64,000 bases of DNA from Arthrobacter sp. MYb214 (GCF_002979865.1 NZ_PCPZ01000001.1:1170059-1234058), one strand, 5' to 3'; positions 29,250 through 39,254 are shown, counted from the stretch's first letter. A program made the numbers and translations. The notes: a model not told the origin generated them from the letters alone.

Positions 29250-32200
29250 TTACACTTCCTCTACGGAGTTCGGCTCCGACCGTGAAAGGTCGATGCCCAG
29301 CTCTTCAGCGGCGCGGAACGATTCCTCGTCCGACTCACGCATTTCGATAGTGTTGCCGTCGGTACCGAGTACCTCGACGTTCAAGCACAGCGACTGCATT
29401 TCCTTGATGAGCACCTTGAACGATTCTGGAACACCAGGCTCTGGAACGTTCTCGCCCTTGACGATAGCTTCGTAGACCTTCACGCGGCCGTGGATATCAT
29501 CCGACTTGATGGTCAGGATTTCCTGCAGTGTGTAAGCGGCACCGTATGCTTCCAGTGCCCAAACTTCCATCTCGCCGAAGCGCTGGCCACCGAACTGGGC
29601 CTTACCGCCCAGTGGCTGCTGGGTGATCATGGAGTATGGACCGGTGGAACGGGCGTGGATCTTGTCGTCCACCAGGTGGTGGAGCTTCAAGATGTACATG
29701 TAGCCCACGGAAACCGGATCCGGCAGCGGGTCGCCGGAGCGGCCGTCGAACAGCTTCGCCTTGCCGGAGTTGCCAATCAGGCGCACACCGTCACGGGTCT
29801 TGCTGGTCGAATCCAGGATGCCGCGGATTTCCTCTTCGGAAGCGCCATCGAAGACCGGGGTTGCCACGGTGGTGGAACCGGACTCGCGTGGCAGGTTCGG
29901 CAGATCGCGGACCCATTCAGGCTCGCCTTCGATCTTCCAGCCCTGCTTGGCAGCCCAACCCAGGTGGATTTCCATAACCTGGCCGACGTTCATACGACCT
30001 GGCACACCTAGCGGGTTCAGGATGACATCCAGCGGGGTGCCGTCTTCCAGGAATGGCATGTCTTCCAGCGGCATGATGCGCGAGATGACACCCTTGTTAC
30101 CGTGGCGACCTGCGAGCTTGTCGCCGATCGAGATCTTGCGCTTCTGGGCAACGTAGACGCGGACCAGCTGGTTGACACCAGGGGAAAGGTCATCGTCGTT
30201 GTCGCGGTCGAAGATGCGAACACCAATGACGGTGCCGGACTCGCCGTGCGGAACCTTCAGCGAGGTGTCGCGCACTTCGCGCGACTTCTCACCGAAGATG
30301 GCACGCAGCAGGCGCTCTTCCGGGGTCAGTTCGGTCTCGCCCTTAGGGGTGACACGGCCTACCAGCACGTCGCCGGCCTCGACCTCGGCACCGATGTAGA
30401 CGATGCCGCGGTCATCGAGCTGGGAGAGGATGTCTTCCGAGACATTCGGGATGTCGCGGGTGATTTCCTCGGCACCGAGCTTGGTGTCGCGGGCATCGAC
30501 TTCGTGCTCTTCGATGTGAATCGAGGTGAGTACGTCGTCGAAGATCATGCGCTGGGAGAGGATGATCGCATCCTCGTAGTTGTAGCCTTCCCAGGACATG
30601 AATGCCACGAGCAGGTTCTTGCCCAGCGACAGCTCGCCGGAGTCGGTCGAAGGACCGTCAGCGATGATCGACTGGTATTCCAGGCGGTCGCCTTCGGACA
30701 CGCGAACGCGCTGGTTGTAGGCGTTGCCCTGGTTCGAGCGGGCGAACTTCATGATCGGGTACATCGACTCGGTGCCGTCATCGTTCATGACGACAACCAG
30801 GTCAGCAGATACCTCGGTGACCACGCCTGGCTTGGCGGCGACAACGGAGTCGCCGGCGTCAACCGCGGCGAACTTCTCCATGCCGGTACCCACCAGCGGA
30901 CGCTCGGACTTCAGCAGCGGCACAGCCTGGCGCTGCATGTTGGCGCCCATCAGTGCGCGGTTGGCATCGTCGTGCTCGAGGAATGGAATCAGCGCGGTTG
31001 CCACCGAAACCATCTGGCGCGGCGAAACGTCCATGAAGGTCACTTCAGCGGAATCGACGATGACAGGCTCGCCGCCACCGCCCTTTTCGCGAACCAGAAC
31101 GGTCTCTTCAACGAAGCGGCCGTTCTCATCCAGAGGCGCGTTGGCCTGTGCGATGTAGTGCTGCAGCTCGTCATCGGCGGTCAGGTAGTCGACCTCGTTG
31201 GACACGACGCCATTGGCGACGCGGCGGTACGGGGTTTCGATGAAGCCGAAGGAGTTGATGCGTCCGTAGGTAGCCAACGAACCGATCAGGCCGATGTTCG
31301 GGCCTTCCGGGGTTTCAATTGGGCACATGCGTCCGTAGTGGGACGGGTGGACGTCTCGTACTTCCATGCCTGCGCGGTCACGGGACAGGCCGCCCGGGCC
31401 CAGAGCCGACAAGCGGCGCTTGTGGGTCAGGCCGGCCAGCGGGTTGTTCTGGTCCATGAACTGCGAAAGCTGCGAGGTTCCGAAGAACTCCTTGATGGCA
31501 GCCACAACAGGGCGGATGTTGATCAGGGTCTGCGGGGTGATCGCCTCGACGTCCTGGGTGGTCATGCGCTCGCGCACAACACGCTCCATGCGGGACAGGC
31601 CGGTGCGGACCTGGTTCTCGATCAGTTCGCCCACGGCGCGGATGCGGCGGTTGCCGAAGTGGTCGATGTCGTCGACGTTGACAGGAACGTCAACGATCTC
31701 GCCCTTGCGGGTGCCCTGAACAGTCTTCTCGCCTGCGTGCAGCGCAACGAGGTAGCGGATCATCGCTACCAGGTCGTCCAGCGAGAGCACCGAAGCGTTC
31801 TCGGCGTTGACCGGAGTCTCCACGCCCAGCTTGCGGTTGATCTTGTAGCGGCCAACCTTTGCCAGGTCGTAGCGCTTAGGCTCGAAGTACATGTTCTTCA
31901 GCAGTGCCTGGGCGGCCTCAACCGTAGGAGGCTCGCCTGGACGCAGCTTGCGGTAGATGTCCAGCAAGGCTTCGTTCTGATCCTTGATGCTGTCCTTTTC
32001 CAAGGTTGCGCGCATCGAATCGTACTGGCCGAACTCGGACAGGATCTGCTCTTCGCTCCAGCCAAGGGCCTTGAGCAAGACGGTGACCGACTGCTTGCGC
32101 TTGCGATCAAGGCGTACGCCGATCTGGTCGCGCTTGTCGATTTCCAGCTCGAACCATGCACCACGCGATGGGATGATACGTGCCGAGAAGATCGTCTTGT

Positions 32201-32756
32201 CACTGGTCTTGTCCGGCGTGGACTCGAAGTACGCACCTGGGGAGCGAACCAGCTGGGACACAACGACACGCTCGGTGCCGTTGATGATGAAGGTGCCCTT
32301 TTCGCTCATCAGCGGGAAATCGCCCATGAACACGGTCTGCTGCTTGATTTCGCCGGTTTCATTATTCATGAATTCGGCCTTGACATACAGCGGTGCCGCG
32401 TAGGTGGCGTCGCGGTCCTTGCACTCTGCGATCGAGTACTTAGGATCAGCGAACTCCGGATCCGAGAAGCTCAAGGACATGGTGTCCTGGAAGTCCTCGA
32501 TTGGGGAGATTTCCTCGAAGATTTCTGCCAGGCCCGAGGTGTTGGGCACGCTGAAGTCACCAGCGGCTTCTGCCTTGGCCAGGCGCTCTACCCAGTTCTG
32601 GTTGCCGACGAGGCGGTCAAAGCTCTCGGTCTGCAATGCCAGCAGGTTAGGCACTTCAAGGGGTTCGTGAATCTTTGCAAAAGAAAGTCGGCCAGCGTAT
32701 GCAGCATCGCGAGCCGAACTAGCGGTTTGGTTGTTAGGGTTGCTCGAGGCGACCAA
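29250..32756 (-). CDS. rpoB: RNA polymerase subunit beta
   Basis: Second-largest RNA polymerase subunit. The TTG at 32756 (reading [10 protein letters not shown]) has AAGGA six bases upstream and matches actinobacterial RpoB N-termini, so it is preferred to the in-frame ATG at 32771; this gives 1168 residues. The rifampicin-binding region is intact and of sensitive type ([15 protein letters not shown], then [13 protein letters not shown]). The C-terminal signature [23 protein letters not shown] is present. It is transcribed with rpoC. Confidence 0.98.
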   Translation of the reverse strand: MVASSNPNNQTASSARDAAYAGRLSFAKIHEPLEVPNLLALQTESFDRLVGNQNWVERLAKAEAAGDFSVPNTSGLAEIFEEISPIEDFQDTMSLSFSDPEFADPKYSIAECKDRDATYAAPLYVKAEFMNNETGEIKQQTVFMGDFPLMSEKGTFIINGTERVVVSQLVRSPGAYFESTPDKTSDKTIFSARIIPSRGAWFELEIDKRDQIGVRLDRKRKQSVTVLLKALGWSEEQILSEFGQYDSMRATLEKDSIKDQNEALLDIYRKLRPGEPPTVEAAQALLKNMYFEPKRYDLAKVGRYKINRKLGVETPVNAENASVLSLDDLVAMIRYLVALHAGEKTVQGTRKGEIVDVPVNVDDIDHFGNRRIRAVGELIENQVRTGLSRMERVVRERMTTQDVEAITPQTLINIRPVVAAIKEFFGTSQLSQFMDQNNPLAGLTHKRRLSALGPGGLSRDRAGMEVRDVHPSHYGRMCPIETPEGPNIGLIGSLATYGRINSFGFIETPYRRVANGVVSNEVDYLTADDELQHYIAQANAPLDENGRFVEETVLVREKGGGGEPVIVDSAEVTFMDVSPRQMVSVATALIPFLEHDDANRALMGANMQRQAVPLLKSERPLVGTGMEKFAAVDAGDSVVAAKPGVVTEVSADLVVVMNDDGTESMYPIMKFARSNQGNAYNQRVRVSEGDRLEYQSIIADGPSTDSGELSLGKNLLVAFMSWEGYNYEDAIILSQRMIFDDVLTSIHIEEHEVDARDTKLGAEEITRDIPNVSEDILSQLDDRGIVYIGAEVEAGDVLVGRVTPKGETELTPEERLLRAIFGEKSREVRDTSLKVPHGESGTVIGVRIFDRDNDDDLSPGVNQLVRVYVAQKRKISIGDKLAGRHGNKGVISRIMPLEDMPFLEDGTPLDVILNPLGVPGRMNVGQVMEIHLGWAAKQGWKIEGEPEWVRDLPNLPRESGSTTVATPVFDGASEEEIRGILDSTSKTRDGVRLIGNSGKAKLFDGRSGDPLPDPVSVGYMYILKLHHLVDDKIHARSTGPYSMITQQPLGGKAQFGGQRFGEMEVWALEAYGAAYTLQEILTIKSDDIHGRVKVYEAIVKGENVPEPGVPESFKVLIKEMQSLCLNVEVLGTDGNTIEMRESDEESFRAAEELGIDLSRSEPNSVEEV

Positions 32757-33370
32757 GATGGATCCTTCCAAAGACCGTCAGGTTTCCGAACGCTTACCGT
32801 GCTAAGGTTCCTGCCATAGGACAGTTCCTCTTTTTTCGTCCGCACGAACCCACCGCTATATGAAGGCCGCGCGCGCAAACAGCAAGGCGCAAATTTCTAC
32901 TCTACCGGAGGAAAATCCGGTTGTCGATACTCGGTGCAGAAATTCGTGCTATAGTTTTCGCCCCCACTTTCGCGCGGGCTGCCACTCAGGTTTCCAAGCA
33001 CCGCGCCAGCGCGCAACCCGGTCGTACCGCGCACCGAAAAGTGCATGCATTTTCCCAACTGATACCCTTGTTTTCGCGGATTCTTGCGAATTGCCAAAGG
33101 TCTTGGCCCGCTGAACGCAGTCTCCGGATTCCGGGCATCAGGCAACGTTATGCTTTCTGTCACATTCTCCTCAGCAGGCATCAGAAACCCCAATTTTTCT
33201 CCGCTTCAGCCGCATGGCGAACGTTCTTGGAGATTTTTTTCCGGGTATCGGGGAGGCTTGAAGCTACACGCTCCCCCAGCAGATATAAGCCTTTGCGACC
33301 TCGTGTGTCCGGTGGCTTCTTCTTTCGCCACTAGCTATGATCGAGCAAACATCCACGGTTAGGAGACGAA
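32757..33370. other. Non-coding region between rpoB and the YbaK-type gene
   Basis: A 614-bp divergent spacer. It contains a candidate rpoB promoter (32899-32927) and a -10 element for the plus-strand YbaK-type gene (TATGAT, 33336-33341). No gene was recognised between them. Confidence 0.5.
32899..32927 (-). promoter_or_regulatory. Candidate rpoBC promoter
   Basis: TCGACA (32922-32927) and TAGAGT (32899-32904) on the minus strand with a 17-bp spacer; the implied leader is about 135 bases. This is the best sigma-70-like pair in the spacer, but the match is moderate. Confidence 0.35.
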
Positions 33371-33868
33371 GTGAATAAGCTGCAGTCAGATGAAGCACTG
33401 ACCCGAGTTACCCTGGACGCCTCGCGCCGGAACATCCCAATCGAGATTGTGCCGCGCGACAAGGTCCGCTCGCTGGAAGAGGCTGCGGACGCCTTGGGAA
33501 TCTCGGCCTCGGCCTTGCTCAAGACGCTGGTTATCAAACGCACAGACGGCACCTTTGTCTTCGCGCTGATCCCCGGCGGGCGGAAACTGGACTGGGCGAA
33601 GCTGCGCGGAGTCATGGGCGTCAATAAGCTCTCCCTGCCATCTTCAGATATCGCTTGGGATGTCACGCACTACGAGAGCGGAACCATTACGCCTTTTGGC
33701 TCGCACACGGTACTGCCTGTCTACATCGATGCCAGCGTCTTCGAAGAGCCCGTATCGGAACAGATAGGACTGGGCAGCGGGGACCGAGCCCATGGACTGC
33801 TGGTTCGCGCCAAGGATTTGGTTAGCGGATTTGATGCCACGATTGCTGATATTTCGACTCCGGAATAA
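33371..33868 (+). CDS. YbaK/EbsC-type aminoacyl-tRNA deacylase
   Basis: A 165-residue protein of the YbaK/ProX editing family, which hydrolyses mischarged aminoacyl-tRNA in trans. Family features: the SLEEAADALGISASALLKTLVIKRTDGTFVFALIPGGRKLDWAKL segment from about residue 35, with the conserved Lys after ALL, and TPFGSHTVLPVYIDASVF near residue 108. Start is GTG at 33371 with AGGAG five to six bases upstream; TATGAT about 30 bases upstream is a good -10 box. Its 3' end overlaps the convergent acyltransferase by 47 bases. Confidence 0.85.
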   Translation: MNKLQSDEALTRVTLDASRRNIPIEIVPRDKVRSLEEAADALGISASALLKTLVIKRTDGTFVFALIPGGRKLDWAKLRGVMGVNKLSLPSSDIAWDVTHYESGTITPFGSHTVLPVYIDASVFEEPVSEQIGLGSGDRAHGLLVRAKDLVSGFDATIADISTPE

Positions 33869-34991
33869 CCAGCCCTGGCTTAGCCAATGCCTTCTTGGCC
33901 CAGGCCTGCGACTCGGTCAATCCCTTGATCGTCGCGTTGCGCAGCGGCAGACCAAGCGGCTGCTCGACGAAGCGTGCCACCAGGTAGGCAATTCCTAGCA
34001 TCAGCACCAGCAAACCGGCCAGCAGCACGTACTTGTTCACGAAACCGTGCAGCTGGTTGATTAGCCACCAACCCCACAACTGGTGCACGAGGTACAGCGG
34101 GTAAGTCAATGAACCGGCCACAGCCAGCCATTTGCCCTGGACGTTCTTGAGCGGAGTCAGGGTGCACACCGCCAGCAGAGCTACGCACAGGACGGTCAGC
34201 AGCTGGAAATGCCAGGCCGGGATATCCATCCCGGAGAGCAAGTCCGCGTCACTGCGCCCCTTGATGCCGGTGAAAAATGCGGCGATGGCAGTATTGCCTG
34301 CGACCATGGACCACCGCAGAATGCTGTGGCCGCTTTGATAGATCAAGAAGAGCACCATGCCGGCTGCGAACAGGGCCGCATACTGCCCGGCAATCCATTC
34401 CTGCAGCTTGTCCAAGCTTGTGAAATGCAGATACAGGCCCAGAGCGGGCCAAATGGCAGAGAGCAAGAGGATGTGCTTGTTCTTCACGAAGCCCATGGAC
34501 AAGAGCGCTGCGAGCAACACGTAGAAACGCAACTCGACCCAAAGTGTCCAATAGACACCGTCCATATCGGTGACGCCGAATCCAGCCTGCATCATGCTCA
34601 GGTTGGGCAGAATATCACTGGCCGAGCGTCCCTCGTTGCCGGAAGGCCAGATCCCAAGCGAGAGTACTGTTGCTGCGAGTACCGCGAGCCAGTAGGCCGG
34701 GTAGAGGCGGCCCACACGCGAGCCGATGAAACCAATGACGTTCTTTCCCTGGAGGGACATCAGGATAACGAAGCCCGAGATGAGGAAGAATAGCTGTACA
34801 CCCAGCTGTCCGTAACGGGTGAATTCGGAGAGTACTGGCCAGAACTCTGCGGCCTGCCTCCCCCAGTGATCATGTCCCCATGCGGTGTAGTGGTACAGGA
34901 CGACAATTAGCGCAGCTGTAATCCTCAATGCGTCTAGGAGCCCTAGCCGCGGTGCTGGTTTCTGGTTCTGGGTAGCTACGGTTTTTGACAC
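33822..34991 (-). CDS. Acyltransferase 3 (OafA/YrhL-type) membrane protein
   Basis: A 389-residue integral membrane protein of the acyltransferase-3 family, which usually O-acylates cell-surface polysaccharides or peptidoglycan. The N-terminus shows LGLLDALRITAALIVVLYHYTAWG with the conserved catalytic-type His (LYHY), then GVQLFFLISGFVILMS and RVGRLYPAYWLAV. About ten membrane helices follow, ending with the YPLYLVHQLWGWW helix. The last 15 codons overlap the convergent YbaK-type gene. The acyl acceptor is unknown; it is isolated between rplL and rpoB. Confidence 0.85.
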   Translation of the reverse strand: MSKTVATQNQKPAPRLGLLDALRITAALIVVLYHYTAWGHDHWGRQAAEFWPVLSEFTRYGQLGVQLFFLISGFVILMSLQGKNVIGFIGSRVGRLYPAYWLAVLAATVLSLGIWPSGNEGRSASDILPNLSMMQAGFGVTDMDGVYWTLWVELRFYVLLAALLSMGFVKNKHILLLSAIWPALGLYLHFTSLDKLQEWIAGQYAALFAAGMVLFLIYQSGHSILRWSMVAGNTAIAAFFTGIKGRSDADLLSGMDIPAWHFQLLTVLCVALLAVCTLTPLKNVQGKWLAVAGSLTYPLYLVHQLWGWWLINQLHGFVNKYVLLAGLLVLMLGIAYLVARFVEQPLGLPLRNATIKGLTESQAWAKKALAKPGLVIPESKYQQSWHQIR

Positions 34992-35076
34992 ATTTTCACT
35001 GTAAACAATGAACTTGAATAAACGCTGTTAATAGAAACGTTATAAAACAATTGCTATGGACTTCCCAGCTTAACGA

Positions 35077-35112
35077 CCAAAGGCCCACAGACTTTCGTCT
35101 GTGGACCTTTGG
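35077..35112 (-). terminator. Terminator hairpin after rplL
   Basis: A 16-bp stem with one mismatch (35077-35092 with 35097-35112) and a TTTC loop, 27 bases past the rplL stop. The following T tract is weak. Confidence 0.7.
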
Positions 35113-35138
35113 CAATAAGTTGCGAGTGACCGCTGTAC

Positions 35139-35513
35139 TTACTTAACGGTGACGGTAGCGCCGGCAGCTTCCAGAGCTTCCTTAGCCTTCTCGGCAGCGT
35201 CCTTTGCAACACCCTCAAGCAGAGCCTTTGGAGCAGCGTCAACGAGCTCCTTAGCTTCCTTCAGGCCCAGGGAAGTCAGTGCGCGAACTTCCTTGATAAC
35301 TGCGATCTTCTTGTCGCCGGCCGACTCGAGGACTACGTCGAATTCGGTCTGCTCTTCAGCAGCAGCTTCGCCGCCTGCAGCTGGACCAGCAACTGCAACA
35401 GCAGCAGCGGTTACGTCGAAGGTCTCTTCGAATTCCTTAACGAACTCGGACAGTTCGATGATGGTCATTTCCTTGAATGCGGAAAGCAGCTCTTCGTTGC
35501 TGAGCTTCGCCAT
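35139..35513 (-). CDS. rplL: 50S ribosomal protein L7/L12
   Basis: Stalk protein that recruits translational GTPases. The 124-residue product has the N-terminal dimerisation domain ([30 protein letters not shown]), an Ala/Gly-rich hinge near residues 38-53, and the C-terminal domain [35 protein letters not shown]. It is 73 bases downstream of rplJ. Confidence 0.98.
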   Translation of the reverse strand: MAKLSNEELLSAFKEMTIIELSEFVKEFEETFDVTAAAVAVAGPAAGGEAAAEEQTEFDVVLESAGDKKIAVIKEVRALTSLGLKEAKELVDAAPKALLEGVAKDAAEKAKEALEAAGATVTVK

Positions 35514-35586
35514 GGTGGGCGTCCTTTCGGTTTTTGGCCTTGAGGGCCGATGAATTTGGGTTTACGTTGCGAGAGAACTCGAAAGC

Positions 35587-36108
35587 TTAGGCTTCTGCCG
35601 GAGCTTCCTCGGCAGCTTCGCCACCGTTCTCGTCGAGCTTTGCACGCAGAGCTTCGACAGCGCGGGCAGCAGCGGAAGCTGGAGCCAGCAGCACTGCCGC
35701 AACGCGGGCGAGCTGAGTTTCGCGGGATTCCAGCGCAGCCAAAGCAGCGATGCCGCTCTGGTCCAGTGCCTTACCTTCGAACCAACCGGTCTTGATGACC
35801 AGCTTTTCGTTAGTCTTGGCGAATTCCGTGAGGCTCTTAGCGGCAGCAACTGCATCGCCCTTAATGAAGGCGATTGCGGTTGGACCAGAAAGCTGTTCAT
35901 CGAAAGCATCGATGCCAGCGTTCTTCGCTGCGATTGCGGTCAAGGTGTTCTTTACGACTGCGTACTTGGTCTCCTGACCAAGCGAGCGGCGCAGATCCTT
36001 GAGCTGTGCAACGGTAAGCCCACGGTATTCGGTCAAGACAGCCGCCGACGAATCATTGAATTCCGCGGTGATTTCTTCAATCGCTGCAGTCTTGCTTGGG
36101 GTTGCCAT
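35587..36108 (-). CDS. rplJ: 50S ribosomal protein L10
   Basis: Stalk base protein that binds 23S rRNA and L7/L12 dimers and, in known bacteria, represses its own mRNA at the leader. The 173-residue protein shows MATPSKTAAIEEITAEFNDSSAAVLTEYRGLTVAQLKDLRR and VVKNTLTAIAA; the C-terminal helix for L7/L12 binding is present. A strong promoter and a long structured leader precede it. Confidence 0.97.
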   Translation of the reverse strand: MATPSKTAAIEEITAEFNDSSAAVLTEYRGLTVAQLKDLRRSLGQETKYAVVKNTLTAIAAKNAGIDAFDEQLSGPTAIAFIKGDAVAAAKSLTEFAKTNEKLVIKTGWFEGKALDQSGIAALAALESRETQLARVAAVLLAPASAAARAVEALRAKLDENGGEAAEEAPAEA

Positions 36109-36296
36109 AACACTCCTTCCGGGGATTTGTTCGGTACCGTTTCAAAACCGGCGAGGCCATAAAAATAGCCCCGCGCAGGAGCACAGGGCGTTTCAACTTA
36201 TTCAAAGTCAAAAAATCTATGTAACCTGCGTTGGTCATCCTTGCGGATCTTTAGGAGCAGTTGGAAACCAAATGCTCGACCGACGGTCTTCGGTAT
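36109..36296 (-). promoter_or_regulatory. Probable L10 leader (autoregulatory region of rplJL)
   Basis: The transcript from the promoter at 36303-36330 has about 190 untranslated bases. On the minus strand it contains a 7-bp hairpin with a TTTTTA loop at about 36155-36174 and a second pair of arms (CCGGTT, AAACGG) nearer the ATG. L10 leaders with such hairpins are known in many bacteria; assignment here is by position and shape. Confidence 0.5.
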
Positions 36297-36302
36297 TTCT
36301 AG

Positions 36303-36330
36303 TTTATAGGAGCACTCCAGCCCACAGCAA
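36303..36330 (-). promoter_or_regulatory. rplJ-rplL promoter
   Basis: TTGCTG (36325-36330) and TATAAA (36303-36308), 16-bp spacer, minus strand. This is among the best sigma-70-like promoters in the window and separates rplJL from the structured element upstream. Confidence 0.65.
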
Positions 36331-36369
36331 ATCGAAGCCGGAGCCAATCTCATGATCCTGGTCACTAGG

Positions 36370-36521
36370 GGAATTAAATTAGAATGGCGGGACTCATTTA
36401 CCAACGCTTGGGGAACGCTAGTAGTAAGTCCCGCCGATACAAAAGTTTTGGGGAAACTTTCGTATCTCATCCGCGTAGGGCCTTGGGGGATCCATACGCG
36501 GATGACCGAGATACTCGGTAG
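36370..36521 (-). ncRNA. Putative structured small RNA with CCCC(C)A hairpin loops
   Basis: No coding potential was recognised. In 5' to 3' order on the minus strand there are a short hairpin (36519-36505), an 11-bp hairpin (36505-36467) with a C5-containing loop, a 13-bp hairpin (36466-36436) with loop CCCCA, and a 9-bp plus 9-bp two-tier hairpin (36435-36386) with loop CCCCA, followed by ATTCTAATTT. Stems two to four abut without spacers. One G-U pair in the third stem and three in the fourth would be A-C mismatches on the plus strand, so the minus strand is the RNA. A promoter-like TTTCGT-N17-GATAAG precedes it. The C-rich loops recall actinobacterial 6C RNA, but identity is not established. 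Confidence 0.65.
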
Positions 36522-36527
36522 TCAAAG

Positions 36528-36556
36528 CTTATCATCGGCTACAGGCTGGTACGAAA
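36528..36556 (-). promoter_or_regulatory. Candidate promoter of the putative small RNA
   Basis: TTTCGT (36551-36556) and GATAAG (36528-36533) with a 17-bp spacer on the minus strand, placing the start near 36521, just before the first hairpin. Confidence 0.4.
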
Positions 36557-36605
36557 CATGAATACGCTTTCCAGCAGCCGTGGCCATCGCGCAGATTCCT
36601 CGCTT

Positions 36606-36644
36606 AAAAAGGAAGGGAGCATGCCGATTATCGGCATGCTCCCT
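36606..36644 (-). terminator. Intrinsic terminator after rplA
   Basis: A perfect 14-bp stem (36614-36627 with 36631-36644), loop TTA, followed on the minus strand by TCCTTTTTAAG. It clearly ends the rplK-rplA transcript and isolates the element downstream. Confidence 0.9.
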
Positions 36645-36665
36645 CAAGCTAGTTAGCTACTAGAC

Positions 36666-37370
36666 TTAGGCCTCAACGCGGGTTACGTTCGCGTCAACAG
36701 GAATACCTGGACCGAAGGTGGTAGCGATGGTTGCCTTCGAGATGTAGCGACCCTTCGAAGCCGAAGGCTTCAGGCGCATAACCTCTTCCAGAGCTGCTGC
36801 GTAGTTCTCGGTCAGCTGCTTTGCGTCGAACGAAACCTTGCCAATGATGAAGTGCAGGTTCGAGTGCTTGTCGACGCGGAAGTCGATCTTGCCGCCCTTG
36901 ATGTCGGTTACAGCCTTGGCCACATCCATGGTCACGGTGCCGGTCTTAGGGTTTGGCATCAGGTTACGAGGACCCAGTACCTTACCCAAGCGGCCAACCT
37001 TGCCCATCAGGTCAGGGGTTGCAACTGCTGCGTCGAAGTCGGTCCAGCCGCCCTGGATCTTTTCGATCAGGTCGTCCGAGCCAACGAAGTCGGCGCCAGC
37101 TTCGCGAGCTGCTTCTGCCTTGTCACCGTTAGCGAAAACAACCACGCGGGCGGTCTTGCCGGTGCCGTGTGGAAGGTTTACGGTACCGCGAACCATCTGG
37201 TCAGCCTTACGTGGGTCAACACCCAGGCGGAAAGCAACCTCAACGGTCGAGTTGGTCTTATCGCCTGCGGTCTCCTTAGCCAGGGCAATTGCCTCGGCTG
37301 GAGCGTAGACGTTGTTGTCGGCATCGATCTTAGCCGCGGCGGCTACGTATGCTTTGCTGCGCTTTGCCAT
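36666..37370 (-). CDS. rplA: 50S ribosomal protein L1
   Basis: Two-domain protein of the L1 stalk and known translational repressor of rplKA mRNA. The 234-residue product has [30 protein letters not shown], the interdomain region and the signature [22 protein letters not shown]. It follows rplK by 135 bases and precedes a strong terminator. Confidence 0.98.
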   Translation of the reverse strand: MAKRSKAYVAAAAKIDADNNVYAPAEAIALAKETAGDKTNSTVEVAFRLGVDPRKADQMVRGTVNLPHGTGKTARVVVFANGDKAEAAREAGADFVGSDDLIEKIQGGWTDFDAAVATPDLMGKVGRLGKVLGPRNLMPNPKTGTVTMDVAKAVTDIKGGKIDFRVDKHSNLHFIIGKVSFDAKQLTENYAAALEEVMRLKPSASKGRYISKATIATTFGPGIPVDANVTRVEA

Positions 37371-37505
37371 CTGCGTTTTCTCCTTATGCAGTCGTGGTCA
37401 TATGGACCGCGCGGGGTCCTGCCACGGGCGAATCGATCGGATGACCGTTTCGCCTTAGATTGAATTCTTGAGTGCTATCCAGCGTGTGAACAGCGGAAGG
37501 CGGGA

Positions 37506-37937
37506 TTAGCCTTCTACGGTCACGCCCATGGAGCGGGCGGTGCCGGCGATGATCTTGGCTGCAGCAGCCAGGTCATTTGCGTTCAGGTCAGCCATCTTGG
37601 TGGTGGCGATTTCCTCAACCTGAGCCTGGGTCAGGTTAGCAACCTTGTCGGTGTGCGGAACACCCGAACCCTTTGCAATGCCAGCTGCCTTCTTGATCAG
37701 CTCAGCTGCAGGAGGAGTCTTGGTGATGAAAGTGAACGAACGGTCTTCGTATACGGTGATCTCAACTGGAACAACGTTACCGCGCTGCGACTCGGTCGCT
37801 GCGTTGTAAGCCTTGCAGAATTCCATGATGTTGACGCCGTGCTGACCAAGGGCTGGACCGATTGGAGGAGCTGGGTTAGCAGCACCTGCCTGGATCTGCA
37901 GCTTGATGAGTCCGGTGACCTTTTTCTTTGGGGCCAT
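37506..37937 (-). CDS. rplK: 50S ribosomal protein L11
   Basis: GTPase-centre protein needed for RelA activation in model organisms. The 143-residue protein has the N-terminal PxxPxGPALGxxGVNI signature ([25 protein letters not shown]) and the C-terminal rRNA-binding domain ending [12 protein letters not shown]. It is separated from nusG by 131 bases with a stable hairpin. Confidence 0.98.
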   Translation of the reverse strand: MAPKKKVTGLIKLQIQAGAANPAPPIGPALGQHGVNIMEFCKAYNAATESQRGNVVPVEITVYEDRSFTFITKTPPAAELIKKAAGIAKGSGVPHTDKVANLTQAQVEEIATTKMADLNANDLAAAAKIIAGTARSMGVTVEG

Positions 37938-38018
37938 GTCGGGTCCTTCTTACTCTTGCGTTTCCCGTGGCACAGGAGCGTGGCACGGGGATCTGGCTAT
38001 CGTGGCGCGACAGCCAAG

Positions 38019-38057
38019 CGTACCCTCGCATCGATAAGCGACCGATGCGAGGGCACG
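38019..38057 (-). terminator. Terminator-like hairpin after nusG
   Basis: A 15-bp stem (38019-38033 with 38043-38057) including one G-U pair that forms only on the minus strand. No T tract follows. It separates secE-nusG from rplK-rplA or attenuates between them. Confidence 0.55.
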
Positions 38058-38068
38058 AAGACTTAATA

Positions 38069-38896
38069 CTACTGGATCTTGGTGACCTGGTTGAAGTTCA
38101 GGGTCACTGGGGTTTCACGTTCGAAGATCGAAACCAGTACGACCAGCTGTGCGGCATCCAGCTTGATCTCCGAGATGGTTGCGGGCATCGTTTCGAACGG
38201 TCCGTCATTGACGATAACCGATTCGCCGACTTCGAAGTCCACGGTGACCTCAGTAATTGGAGCACGGCCTGGCTTGGACGCCGATGGCTGCTCTACTGGA
38301 TCAACGATGGTGTGCTCAAGCATGGAGAACACTTCGTCAAGGCTCAGTGGGTTTGGATCGTGGGCGTTGCCAACGAATCCAGTGACACCTGGAGTGTGTC
38401 GAACAACACCCCACGACGCGTCAGTCAGCTCCATGCGGACCAGGACATAGCCCGGGATGCGCACGCGGCGAACGATCTTGCGCTGAGTGTTCTTGACCTC
38501 GACGACCTCTTCCATTGGAACCTGGATATCGAAGATGAACTCATCCATGTCCTGGGTCTGGATACGGGTCTCAAGATTGACCTTCACGCGGTTTTCGTAA
38601 CCAGCGTAGGTGTGAATGACAAACCAGTCACCTGGAAGACGACGGAGCTTAGCGCGGAATTCTTCCTTGAGCTTGGCTACGTTGTCTTCGCCCTCGGCTT
38701 CTTCAGCTTCGTTGTCTTCGCCTTCAGCTTCTTCAGCTGCGCCTTCGATTACCTGAGCGTCTTCAGCGTCCTGTGCTGGTGCTTCGGTTGGGTCGACGTC
38801 AGCTTCTACAGCTGGCTCAACCTGATCGCCGGCGGCTTCAACGAACTCGTTTTCGACCTCGTCATTAATCTGCGGTTCGAGTTCCTTGTCGGACAC
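38069..38896 (-). CDS. nusG: Transcription termination/antitermination factor NusG
   Basis: Binds RNA polymerase and couples it to Rho or to S10 on the ribosome. The GTG at 38896 (MSDKELEPQ) has AGGAG six bases upstream and is preferred over the more upstream ATG; this gives 275 residues. The first 95 residues or so are strongly acidic (repeats of AEEAEGEDN type), an extension common in actinobacteria. The NGN domain starts at [22 protein letters not shown], and the KOW domain is at the C-terminus ([24 protein letters not shown]). Confidence 0.96.
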   Translation of the reverse strand: MSDKELEPQINDEVENEFVEAAGDQVEPAVEADVDPTEAPAQDAEDAQVIEGAAEEAEGEDNEAEEAEGEDNVAKLKEEFRAKLRRLPGDWFVIHTYAGYENRVKVNLETRIQTQDMDEFIFDIQVPMEEVVEVKNTQRKIVRRVRIPGYVLVRMELTDASWGVVRHTPGVTGFVGNAHDPNPLSLDEVFSMLEHTIVDPVEQPSASKPGRAPITEVTVDFEVGESVIVNDGPFETMPATISEIKLDAAQLVVLVSIFERETPVTLNFNQVTKIQ

Positions 38897-38968
38897 TGCA
38901 GCTCCTGCTTTCTTTGACTGAATGACACTAAATTGCCTCGGGGTAATCATACCTCCGAGGCAACAAAA

Positions 38969-39217
38969 TTACTGTTCGACCTTGTTGGTGAACAGGAGGA
39001 TCGAACCCTGCCCAAAGACGAAGTCCAGGGCCGTCACGATCAGCATCACCACGACCACGAAACCGACAACAACCAGGAAATAATTCACTAGTTCACTGCG
39101 GGTCGGGGTGACTACCTTCTTAAGTTCTGCGATTACCTGGCGGAAAAACAAGAAGATCCGGGCAAAGAAACCCAACTTCTGTCCACCCTTACCGGAGCTG
39201 AGAGCAGATTCGGTCAT
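38969..39217 (-). CDS. secE: Preprotein translocase subunit SecE
   Basis: Small clamp subunit of the SecYEG channel. The 82-residue protein (start ATG at 39217, MTESALSSGKGG) has the conserved amphipathic FFRQVIAELKKVVTPTRSELVNY segment and one membrane helix (about residues 46-66). The open frame continues upstream to 39358 into the tRNA-Trp gene and is not part of the protein. It is followed by nusG, the usual bacterial pairing. Confidence 0.95.
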   Translation of the reverse strand: MTESALSSGKGGQKLGFFARIFLFFRQVIAELKKVVTPTRSELVNYFLVVVGFVVVVMLIVTALDFVFGQGSILLFTNKVEQ

Positions 39218-39254
39218 GTTCTTCCTCGTTTCAAAAATTTGGCCAGTTGAAACA

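Noticed and set aside
32860..33334. Several overlapping plus-strand ORFs in the rpoB upstream region
   Set aside because: No RBS, no homology and mutually overlapping frames; regarded as non-coding.
36352..36561. Plus-strand ORF of 69 codons over the structured element
   Set aside because: It covers self-complementary arms and shows no protein features; the pairing evidence favours a minus-strand RNA.
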